A stretch of 31,639 bases of DNA from Gammaproteobacteria bacterium (lineage in GTDB: Bacteria > Pseudomonadota > Gammaproteobacteria > Pseudomonadales > DSM-25080). Location of the stretch: NCBI GenBank assembly GCA_013372965.1, contig JABXIR010000267.1, forward strand, positions 1-31,639, in the 5' to 3' direction. Below the pieces are notes generated by a model. It was not told where the DNA came from. It made no database searches and saw only the letters and a program-made list of their open reading frames with translations. Positions 1-6,371 of this stretch are shown piece by piece. Both the position numbers and the translations under genes were made by a program. Numbering within the stretch: position 1 is the first letter of the stretch; each line of letters opens with the position of its first letter.

Positions 1-332
1 CCCCAATTGCCTGTCTCGCTAATATACTCGTCCCAAGTTTCATCCTTAGCTTGAGGATATCCATAGGCCGTGCTCGCCCGACCGTAGGGGATAAACAAAA
101 AGTATCTCATAGGAGGCCTGGCATCGTGACGAAAGCTCGACTCTTGATAGATAATCGACATCGGTACTTGAATCGGAGTACCCCAACGCTCTTGAGCTTC
201 GAGGGCATCTTCGTACCAATCTTCACGTTGACTAAACATTTCACAGAGGTTGTCGAGGTCCGACGGGCGAGAGCCTGGACCAATGCATCCGGATAGAGTC
301 AGGATTAAACCGATGAGTACTAAACCGCGCAT
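1..332 (-). CDS. Partial lipoprotein with lytic-transglycosylase-like (SLT) domain, cut by the window edge
   Basis: The reading frame stays open from an ATG at 330-332 to the left edge, so only about 110 N-terminal residues are visible. Residues 1-16 form a lipoprotein signal peptide ending in the lipobox LSGC, with Cys16 as the lipidation site. This predicts an envelope lipoprotein. Around residues 57-67 the segment MSIIYQESSF resembles the catalytic Glu motif of SLT-type lytic transglycosylases, with Glu63 as the candidate general acid. It is followed by the Gly/Ala/Tyr-rich stretch GRASTAYGYPQA, which fits the conserved second SLT motif. Such enzymes cleave peptidoglycan glycan strands. 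An ORF on the opposite strand covers part of the region, but its residues look like no protein and it lacks a plausible start. The C-terminus cannot be seen, so the domain call is tentative, while the lipoprotein call is firm. Confidence 0.72.
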   Translation of the reverse strand, partial: MRGLVLIGLILTLSGCIGPGSRPSDLDNLCEMFSQREDWYEDALEAQERWGTPIQVPMSIIYQESSFRHDARPPMRYFLFIPYGRASTAYGYPQAKDETWDEYISETGNW

Positions 333-433
333 TTTCGTGAGTCACCTCGTTTTTTTAAAATCGACCGTGTAGCGTGTAGGCTATATAAACAGTATTATGT
401 GAGCTCGTCATAAAATCAACATTGGAATTACAC

Positions 434-787
434 ATGCGATTGGCTAGCGTATTCATTTTGGCGGCGATAATAGCTTCGGTCGTCTTTGTGCCGGTCTCAG
501 CCCAGCCGCTCACCCAACTTGAAGTTCGACCCATGTATCGGGTGCTGCCCGATTATCCGATTCATGGTGCAGGTCGGGAAGGGCTCGTTGAACTCGAGTT
601 TACAGTGACTGAAAACGGTCGAGTTAAGAACATAGAGGTCATCCTCTCGCAGCCTGAAGGCGTTTTTGATTCGGCAGCGGCTGAAGCCTTGTCTCTTTGG
701 ATATTCTCGCCCGTGGTATTCGATGGTAACCCCATTGAAGTGGACGGGATCAAAGAGCGGTTTCGCTTTGTGCCCCCCGAGGGCTAG
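434..787 (+). CDS. Small exported protein with a TonB C-terminal domain
   Basis: The 117-residue protein has an N-terminal hydrophobic stretch (about residues 3-21) ending near VSAQ, which reads as a signal peptide or anchor. Almost all of the rest is a TonB_C-like domain: YPIHGAGREGLVELEF, then the VTENGRVKNIEV strand, VFDSAAAEAL, and a WIFSP motif. There is no Pro-rich periplasm-spanning linker, so it is not a classical TonB that reaches outer-membrane receptors, and no exbB/exbD lie nearby. I chose the ATG at 434 over a TTG at 422 because GGAA sits six bases ahead of the ATG. The stop overlaps the stop of the convergent nitroreductase by four bases through a shared CTAG. The partner is unknown. 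Confidence 0.8.
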   Translation: MRLASVFILAAIIASVVFVPVSAQPLTQLEVRPMYRVLPDYPIHGAGREGLVELEFTVTENGRVKNIEVILSQPEGVFDSAAAEALSLWIFSPVVFDGNPIEVDGIKERFRFVPPEG

Positions 788-1470
788 CAATCTCTGACCT
801 TTAAGTAAGTGTTTACTTGCTCGCGCCCGACGCGTGTTCGGTTAGCAGGATGACTGGTATCTTCATAGCCGAACGCGAGCCCCATGAGAATATTAATCGA
901 ATCGTCTATTCCAAAGAAGTCACGAACGACCTGCGGGTACTGACGAAGAGCACCTTGTGCGCAGCAGCCAATACCATGAGCGGTCATGGCTAGCATTAAG
1001 GTTTGTGCATACATTCCTACGTCGAGTGCAACACTCGCGCCAAATTTTGCGTCCATTCCAATAAACAGCACGTACGGAGCGTCGAAGAACTCAAAGTTGC
1101 GCATTGCCGCTTGTGCTCGAGCCTGTTTATCTTCTCGAGTGATGCCCAACTCTTGGTAAAGTGCGACAGCACAGTCGATTTGACGTGTGCGGTACTCTGG
1201 AGGAAACGGCCGTGGGCTGCTGTAGTCTGGGGTGGGCGTTAAGGTCGCTGCGGCAGCGCACATTTTTGCTCTGAGTTCGCTGGTGGCAGCTCCTTTAGCA
1301 AGAAACACCTTCCAAGGTTGAATGTTGCAATTAGAGGGCGCTTTCCCTGCTGCCGTAAATATGTCATCTAATGTTTGCTCAGGGATTCGGGTTGGCAAAA
1401 AACCTCGAACGCTTCGGCGCTGATCGATGGCATCGAAGAGAGGCATGCGTGATGGGGTCGAATTTGTCAT
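784..1470 (-). CDS. Nitroreductase-family FMN-dependent oxidoreductase
   Basis: The 228-residue protein has nitroreductase-fold hallmarks. The N-terminal RRSVRGF (residues 18-24) is the FMN-phosphate-binding Arg motif. PSNCNIQPW (45-53) is the usual PSxxNxQPW flavin loop, and a C-terminal half carries AHGIGCCAQGA and the FGYED segment. The family reduces nitro groups, quinones or flavins with NAD(P)H in the cytoplasm, and the substrate cannot be predicted here. Length is typical. The start at 1470 has only a weak ribosome site, and a Met at 1449, just ahead of the first conserved residues, is an alternative. It is convergent with the TonB-domain gene and stands alone as a transcription unit. 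Its closeness to the H-NOX/NIT cluster hints at nitrogen-oxide chemistry, but this is only positional. Confidence 0.88.
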   Translation of the reverse strand: MTNSTPSRMPLFDAIDQRRSVRGFLPTRIPEQTLDDIFTAAGKAPSNCNIQPWKVFLAKGAATSELRAKMCAAAATLTPTPDYSSPRPFPPEYRTRQIDCAVALYQELGITREDKQARAQAAMRNFEFFDAPYVLFIGMDAKFGASVALDVGMYAQTLMLAMTAHGIGCCAQGALRQYPQVVRDFFGIDDSINILMGLAFGYEDTSHPANRTRVGREQVNTYLKVRDC

Positions 1471-1635
1471 GACAAACTGCTCTGCGAGATGATGATAGAA
1501 ATAAGCTTAACACCCCACTGGAACGGTTGTGAACGCGCTGATCGATAATTTTATGATAGTTGCGTAGGCAAACTTAATCACTCGTGTCTATACTTTGAAT
1601 CTATAACGTACAAGAAACACTTTAGGAAGGTATCC

Positions 1636-1968
1636 ATGTCAGTCATTGATCAGCAACATGCTCTGTCACTTTTAGGTGGGCACGAAGTTATTTATAAGAA
1701 AATCTTACAAAAGTTTATCGATACTTGCGACTCGGGTAGCTACAGTTTTTCAGCCGACGAGGTCAATGGCGATTTTGAAACGGTCGCTCGTAAGATCCAC
1801 TCGGTCAAAGGTGTCTCTCAGAATGTTGGCGCAATGGCATTGTACGACACGTCTGTAGAGCTCGATGCGCTTGCCAAAGATGAAAATAAGTCGGGCATCA
1901 TTGCGATGATATCGGGTTATGATGAAACGCTGTCTGAGGCTCTTAACGAGATTAAAACACTCGTTTAA
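1636..1968 (+). CDS. Stand-alone histidine phosphotransfer (Hpt) protein
   Basis: This 110-residue soluble protein is a single Hpt domain. The core ARKIHSVKGVSQNVGA (residues 51-66) matches the family pattern, with His55 as the phospho-acceptor and Lys58 and Gly59 following as usual. The rest is predicted helical, consistent with a four-helix bundle. Hpt proteins shuttle phosphoryl groups between receiver domains, and the size is close to LuxU-type proteins. AGGAAGG at 1624-1630 is a strong ribosome site five bases before the ATG. A terminator follows at 2001. It faces a run of receiver-bearing hybrid kinases on the other strand, none of which has its own Hpt domain, so it is the obvious common acceptor. 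The downstream response regulator is not in the window. Confidence 0.93.
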   Translation: MSVIDQQHALSLLGGHEVIYKKILQKFIDTCDSGSYSFSADEVNGDFETVARKIHSVKGVSQNVGAMALYDTSVELDALAKDENKSGIIAMISGYDETLSEALNEIKTLV

Positions 1969-2000
1969 TACTCTAACCGACGTGATAATTTATAAGTGTT

Positions 2001-2029
2001 AAAAAGCCGATCAACGATCGGCTTTTTTT
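2001..2029. terminator. Bidirectional intrinsic terminator
   Basis: A perfect 7-bp GC-rich stem (GCCGATC at 2006-2012, GATCGGC at 2016-2022) has a 3-base loop. It is flanked by AAAAA on the left and TTTTTTT on the right, so it works in both directions. It lies between the Hpt gene (plus) and the pseudokinase gene (minus) and can end both transcripts. Confidence 0.93.
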
Positions 2030-2056
2030 GTGTGAGCAGAGAACGTGGCGTCAAAG

Positions 2057-4261
2057 CTACACCGTTGACGTACTACCACTTTGGATTTTGTGGTTGGTGG
2101 TGTAAGTGTTAAGCACACGATTGATGTCGCTTTCGGCGTAAGGTTTGTTGATCACAAAATCCATTCCCGCGGCGATACATTCGTTCATCTCAGAGACGCT
2201 GGTTAAGCCTGTCGCGCCAATGATGGTGAGTTTGTGCTTGTTCGCAGTTGAGCGCTGATACGCTCGCAGGCGGCGTGTCGCCTCAAACCCATCAACCTCT
2301 GGCATCACGCAATCCATGAAGACCAGATCAATGTGCTCTTCGACGATGTAATCGATGGCTTCTACAGCCGATTCAAAGTGCTTTGCATTCCAGCCCATTT
2401 CTTCAAGAAGCGTGGTCAACAAGAAGCCATGCGTTGGATCATCGTCAATACAGACGACTCGAGAATTTTCTCGGGCGGTCGAGTGATCGACTTTCAGAAG
2501 GGTATTCTTCAGTTCGTCGATGAACATGTGAGGTGACGTGGGTCGTTGCGAAACGTGGTCAATAATCAGTGTGTCGGCGACATCGAGCTTACTCGTTGGT
2601 GTCGAGAGTAGTACTTTCGTTTTTGACCCGGTTGGAAGTGCCGCCTTGACGCTATTCAGGTAGGGAGTGATTAAAGTTCCCTCCGGTGGATCTACGACGA
2701 CGATGGCATCGAGATCAGCGCTCAGAGCGTCGAAACTCTCGGTATACTCGCTCACATCAGCGCCTGCGAGTAATAGATTCTGAGAGATGACGTCACGAGT
2801 CAGGTTGGCTCGGCCAGCGACCGCAACCGATGTATTAAGCAACGCAGGCTGGCTATCTGCGGTATTAACGGGTTTGAGCTCGAGTGATAGACGGTATCGT
2901 ACATCGCCCGTGGAATCGTAGGCATAGGTTAGGTCAGACCCAACGTTGTCATCGAAAATTAAGTCGGAGTAACGGTAGCTAACTTCTGTTTCTACGCCCC
3001 AGTCGCGATTCTGAACATTGGAAATACTCGATTCAAGGTCGGATAAGAAGTAGAAGTCAATCGAGAGCTGAACTTTTTTCTCGGTCCGTCGCGGCGAAGA
3101 GACGCACATCAAAACCGATTTATTTCGGTATAAGTCGATTGCGCGATTCACTTCGAGGTAGACAGACCAAATCAGCTTGACCTCAGCGACCGAGAGCTCT
3201 TTGGGTACTGAAGATGCAATGTAGCATTCGAGAAGCTGATGATTACGTTCCGACTTCGCCGCAATAAGGGCGGTCAGTCGATCAAAGGTGGTCGCTACCG
3301 AGCATGACTGTTCCTTCGATGAATCACTGAAAATGCCGTAAAAATTATTCGCGAGCTCTTCAAGTACGCGAGTCGACTGAATCATTTCATTTGCCAGTAC
3401 GAGGTAACGACCTTCGACTTTACCCGAAATGAGCTTGAGACCACCTCCCACGGTATTGGTTAATGTTCTGAATTCGTAGTTGAGCGCTTTGTTGAGATTT
3501 TGGAATAGTTCGAGTGATCTGTGTGTCGCTGCGATGTCTTTTTCATAGTTGCGCAATTTGTTGACCACTTTTTTAGAGGCTTCATCCCAATCATCGGGTA
3601 CTTGAAAAGCAGTCATCGTTTTGTGTGCGTCAAGTACCTCGTTGACAGTCGAGATTTCCGCCCAGCGCGACTCGGAATCCTCAACCTTGCTCTTATGCCA
3701 ACGTCCAATCGCGAGGTAATTGAAGACACCGAGAACGAGAACCGCGATGCCCAGTCCGAGCGCGAAAAACCCGTTCGTTGTAAGCGATTCTTTATTAGAG
3801 ACAGTCGTTTCAAGGGAAATGGCTTGAAAGTGACGATCGATGGCACTGAGACGGTTGGTTAACTGGGGCCAAAGAGATGGCGAGTTGCTAACCGAGATAT
3901 TATTAACAGTGGTCTTTAGCTCGTCAACGAGCGTCTGAGTCTGTGGATAAGATGGGAGATTGTAGCTCAGGCTTGTGACTCTAATATCATCAATGCTCGA
4001 CGCAAAATCGCCGTTAAGATATTGACTCACAGCATCTCGACACTCTTGAGTGGTGCCGCATTGCGATGCGTTGAGCAGTGTTTCGTTTAACGTTCGCGTT
4101 GTATCAGCAATTTTGCTCGAAACAATAAGGCTACCCTCGCGAAGCTGCGAATCTGTCTGCTGTGACCAGATAATAGATGAGATAAGTGCCGCAAAACCGA
4201 TGACTGCTATGACCAGCAAACTGAGAAGTGCGCTAGGAAAACTCATGTTTTTTTTGTTCAT
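2057..4261 (-). CDS. Membrane hybrid kinase-like protein with degenerate kinase core (pseudokinase) and intact receiver
   Basis: The 734-residue protein has two membrane segments (about 11-32 and 163-185). They enclose a roughly 130-residue, mostly helical periplasmic domain with Cys68 and Cys74. A linker leads to a HisKA-like helix where the H-box reads NYEFRTLTN: Tyr262 stands where the phospho-acceptor His belongs (codon TAC, 3476-3478), and the usual Pro is Leu. In the region expected to be HATPase (about 320-465) I find no N-box Asn motif, no DxGxG and no GxGLGL. Residues 475-590 resemble a receiver lacking its acidic pair but keeping a possible acceptor, Asp524. The final receiver (about 601-720) is complete: DDD at 606-608, acceptor Asp650 in FMDCVMP, Thr684, Lys706. 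It should accept phosphate but not autophosphorylate. It is last of the five co-directional genes, 120 bases behind the soluble kinase, and AGG lies upstream of the ATG. Confidence 0.88.
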   Translation of the reverse strand: MNKKNMSFPSALLSLLVIAVIGFAALISSIIWSQQTDSQLREGSLIVSSKIADTTRTLNETLLNASQCGTTQECRDAVSQYLNGDFASSIDDIRVTSLSYNLPSYPQTQTLVDELKTTVNNISVSNSPSLWPQLTNRLSAIDRHFQAISLETTVSNKESLTTNGFFALGLGIAVLVLGVFNYLAIGRWHKSKVEDSESRWAEISTVNEVLDAHKTMTAFQVPDDWDEASKKVVNKLRNYEKDIAATHRSLELFQNLNKALNYEFRTLTNTVGGGLKLISGKVEGRYLVLANEMIQSTRVLEELANNFYGIFSDSSKEQSCSVATTFDRLTALIAAKSERNHQLLECYIASSVPKELSVAEVKLIWSVYLEVNRAIDLYRNKSVLMCVSSPRRTEKKVQLSIDFYFLSDLESSISNVQNRDWGVETEVSYRYSDLIFDDNVGSDLTYAYDSTGDVRYRLSLELKPVNTADSQPALLNTSVAVAGRANLTRDVISQNLLLAGADVSEYTESFDALSADLDAIVVVDPPEGTLITPYLNSVKAALPTGSKTKVLLSTPTSKLDVADTLIIDHVSQRPTSPHMFIDELKNTLLKVDHSTARENSRVVCIDDDPTHGFLLTTLLEEMGWNAKHFESAVEAIDYIVEEHIDLVFMDCVMPEVDGFEATRRLRAYQRSTANKHKLTIIGATGLTSVSEMNECIAAGMDFVINKPYAESDINRVLNTYTTNHKIQSGSTSTV

Positions 4262-4381
4262 TTTTTAACCTGTCGTTGCATGCAATCCAAGGTACGTAAT
4301 GCGCGGTTCATACCTAAGCTAAAGTTGTTCTTATATGGAGTGTAGTAGTGATTTTTAAAATAGTTGTAATTTCAAATAGAT

Positions 4382-5716
4382 TTATTGAGAGTGGCTTGTC
4401 ACAGAGCGTTTAGTCAACTCAGCAATGTTGCCAATGAGTTCATTTAAGTTGAAGGGCTTGCTTAAAAATCGATTCATGCCAGCGACTTTACACGACTCTC
4501 GATCTTCGTTTGTCGCATTGGCAGTTAACGCAATAATCGGTGTTGATATGCCCATTGCTCTGATGCGAGCTGTGGCTTCAAGCCCACCCATTTTTGGCAT
4601 TTGCAGATCCATTAAAATCACGTCATATTCGTTATCCTCGATCGCTGTGATCGCTTCAAGGCCATTGTCTGCAATATGAACGTCGGCATGATGATCCGAG
4701 AGTATTTCTGACGCGAGAATCTGGTTTACCGGATTATCTTCGACGAGCAGAACGCGCAGATCTCGCAGTGACGTTTCGATGTGGTCTGTAGTCACTTGCG
4801 CTGGCGACCGACCCAAGGGTAACTCCAAGCCAACCGTAAATTTTGTACCCACTTGTATCGTTGATTCTACCGTAATGTTCCCTTCCATCAGCTCGATGAG
4901 CTCCGAGCAAATAGCCAGCCCGAGACCTGAACCACCGTATTTTCTTGTGTGACTCGAATCCATCTGAGCAAACTTGTCGAACAACGAGTCGATGCGGTCA
5001 GCAGGAATCCCGATACCATCGTCCTCGCACTCGATCTTGACTTTGACGGTTGATTCAGTCGCCTCGCCTGAAAGACTGACTCGTACGAACCCATCTGAAT
5101 TAAACTTGATCGCGTTCGAAACCAAATTCTTGACGACTTGGCTTATTCGATGTGGATCACCAGTGACGTAAATGTCGCTTCCGAGCGAATTGATGAACTC
5201 AAGTTGAATGCCGTGCTCATCGGCTTTCACTGTGTAAAGATCGATCGCATTCTTTATTGGGCATGAGAGTTCAAAATCGATTGTTTCGAGTTCGAGTTTA
5301 CCGGCTTCTATACGAGAGAGGTCAAGCAGGTCATTGATGAGTGCAAGAAGCCCAGAAGAAGCCACGTCCATGTGCCCCAAAAACCCACGATCTCGATCGG
5401 ACAGCGTGCTCGACTGAAGTAAGAGCTGAGTAAAGCCGATGACTGCATTTAACGGAGTGCGAATTTCGTGACTCATCGTTGCCAAGAATTCGGATTTGGC
5501 TTGGCTGGCCTGCTCAGCAGCCTCTTTGGCCTCGATCGCCTCGCGTGTTTTTGCCTTAACAGTTGCGTCGAGTGAGCGATTAGTTTCCTCAAGTTTCTCT
5601 AAAGAGTGAAAGAGCTCTAAGCTCTTTTGCTCAAGCAGACGTTCGGCTTCCTTCCGCGCTGCTCGCTCTCGATTGAGCTTTCGCTTGAACTTTTGCTCAC
5701 GCTCGTCGTCGGTCAT
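4382..5716 (-). CDS. Soluble hybrid histidine kinase, H-NOX partner (HqsK/HnoK-like)
   Basis: This 444-residue protein has no membrane segment. Residues 1-75 form a highly charged coiled coil. The HisKA domain has a canonical H-box, MSHEIRTPLN, with His83. The HATPase domain shows the N-box NLVSNAIKF (Asn201), DDGIGI (near 233) and GGSGLGL (261-267). The C-terminal receiver has VEDNPVN, acceptor Asp370 in LMDLQMP, and Lys420 in SKPF. All catalytic residues are present. Its start lies 7 bases after the H-NOX stop, so the two are almost certainly co-translated. In characterised systems H-NOX binds such a kinase and changes its autophosphorylation according to the NO state. The attached receiver makes it more like Vibrio HqsK, which feeds a separate Hpt, than like a simple HnoK. 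The coiled coil is a reasonable docking site for H-NOX, but this is inference. Confidence 0.92.
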   Translation of the reverse strand: MTDDEREQKFKRKLNRERAARKEAERLLEQKSLELFHSLEKLEETNRSLDATVKAKTREAIEAKEAAEQASQAKSEFLATMSHEIRTPLNAVIGFTQLLLQSSTLSDRDRGFLGHMDVASSGLLALINDLLDLSRIEAGKLELETIDFELSCPIKNAIDLYTVKADEHGIQLEFINSLGSDIYVTGDPHRISQVVKNLVSNAIKFNSDGFVRVSLSGEATESTVKVKIECEDDGIGIPADRIDSLFDKFAQMDSSHTRKYGGSGLGLAICSELIELMEGNITVESTIQVGTKFTVGLELPLGRSPAQVTTDHIETSLRDLRVLLVEDNPVNQILASEILSDHHADVHIADNGLEAITAIEDNEYDVILMDLQMPKMGGLEATARIRAMGISTPIIALTANATNEDRESCKVAGMNRFLSKPFNLNELIGNIAELTKRSVTSHSQ

Positions 5717-5723
5717 CGTCTTC

Positions 5724-6263
5724 TTAAGCGCTCTTGTTTAAAGTGAATCGAGCCGACGTCATATCATCACTAATGTCGACTTTTTCGATTGTAATGGGCT
5801 CTTTGAAGTGCTCGATGCAGCCTTGTATCAGACCTTTTGCAAGATAGCCGAACGGTCTTTGGGAGTTATAGATGAGTTCGAGTTGTTGGTCGTTGCGGTG
5901 GATGTCAAATTGCGGCAATTGGGCGTCGGGATACAGTTTTTTTACCTCGACATGAATATGGTTATCGATACCCGCAAGAAAATCATACGTCGACTCGACA
6001 CCGACGAAGAACCCAGGATACAGAGCGGTAAACCTTCCGAAGAGGTGATGACCAAAGGTTTCTATGAGAGCGGTCAGTTCGTGTCCCGTTCGCTTCGCAA
6101 GCGCACTGGCGAGTGACGTCATCTCGGAGTAAGGGTAGATGCCGACGGAAGTGTAAACCCCATCATGCGGTAACTCTGCGTCATCAATAATATCGTCAAG
6201 AACGTCATCACCAAACACGTCCTCGACCATTTCAAAAAACTCAGTGAACACCATGCCCTTCAT
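5724..6263 (-). CDS. H-NOX haem protein (nitric oxide sensor)
   Basis: The 179-residue protein is a stand-alone H-NOX (HNOB) domain starting MKGMVFTEFFEMVEDVFG, the typical N-terminus. The haem-binding elements are in order: proximal ligand His104 in the segment DNHIHVEVKKLYP, conserved Pro117, and the Tyr-x-Ser-x-Arg propionate-binding motif YNSQR (Tyr132, Ser134, Arg136). The C-terminus FKEPITIEKV matches the final strand of the family. These facultative-anaerobe-type H-NOX proteins bind NO on ferrous haem and regulate a partner kinase or cyclic-di-GMP enzyme. The partner here is the hybrid kinase starting 7 bases downstream. An AAGAGGA ribosome site precedes the ATG. No Tyr for O2 binding was identified in the distal pocket by eye, so NO rather than O2 is the expected ligand. 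That last point needs a structural alignment. Confidence 0.94.
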   Translation of the reverse strand: MKGMVFTEFFEMVEDVFGDDVLDDIIDDAELPHDGVYTSVGIYPYSEMTSLASALAKRTGHELTALIETFGHHLFGRFTALYPGFFVGVESTYDFLAGIDNHIHVEVKKLYPDAQLPQFDIHRNDQQLELIYNSQRPFGYLAKGLIQGCIEHFKEPITIEKVDISDDMTSARFTLNKSA

Positions 6264-6298
6264 ATTATGTCCTCTTGTTCTTGCGGGTGTCTAAGTAA

Positions 6299-6371
6299 CG
6301 CGAAGGCCGTAAATCCAGAATAAATGGAATGTTATCGGTTTACTACCTTCGCGTGGTTAAAATTTAACCAC
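6299..6371. repeat. Nested inverted repeats at the kinase/H-NOX gene junction
   Basis: A 19-bp palindrome, GTGGTTAAA-A-TTTAACCAC (6353-6371), sits inside the last codons of the upstream kinase gene. Sharing base 6353 with it is one arm of a longer-range repeat: CGCGAAGG at 6299-6306 pairs with CCTTCGCG at 6346-6353 across 39 bases. There is no run of T, so a simple intrinsic terminator is unlikely. Either structure in the mRNA could alter processing or expression between the membrane kinases and the H-NOX pair. Confidence 0.5.

Noticed and set aside
51..296. 81-codon frame on the plus strand
   Set aside because: It is antisense to the edge-open lipoprotein frame, which has a signal peptide and lipobox. 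This frame has no ribosome site and an implausible composition.
784..787. Four-base overlap of convergent stops through CTAG as a regulatory feature
   Set aside because: It is a simple consequence of the self-complementary CTAG at two stops. Nothing else marks it.
2057..4261. Pseudokinase as a decaying pseudogene or sequencing error
   Set aside because: The frame is intact for 734 codons, the receiver keeps every key residue, and the loss covers the H-box and the whole ATP site. A single base error cannot explain this.
4276..4285. 10-bp palindrome TTGCATGCAA upstream of the pseudokinase gene
   Set aside because: It is short and isolated, with no paired promoter elements. It is easily due to chance.
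5724..6263. His72/His73 (FGHHLFGRF) as the H-NOX haem ligand
   Set aside because: Alignment by eye to the known family places the proximal His just before a hydrophobic/polar helix ending near a conserved Pro, which is His104. The His72/73 pair is in the distal half.
6299..6353. The CGCGAAGG/CCTTCGCG repeat as an intrinsic terminator
   Set aside because: The loop is 39 bases and there is no T-run on either side, so it was kept only as an unexplained inverted repeat.
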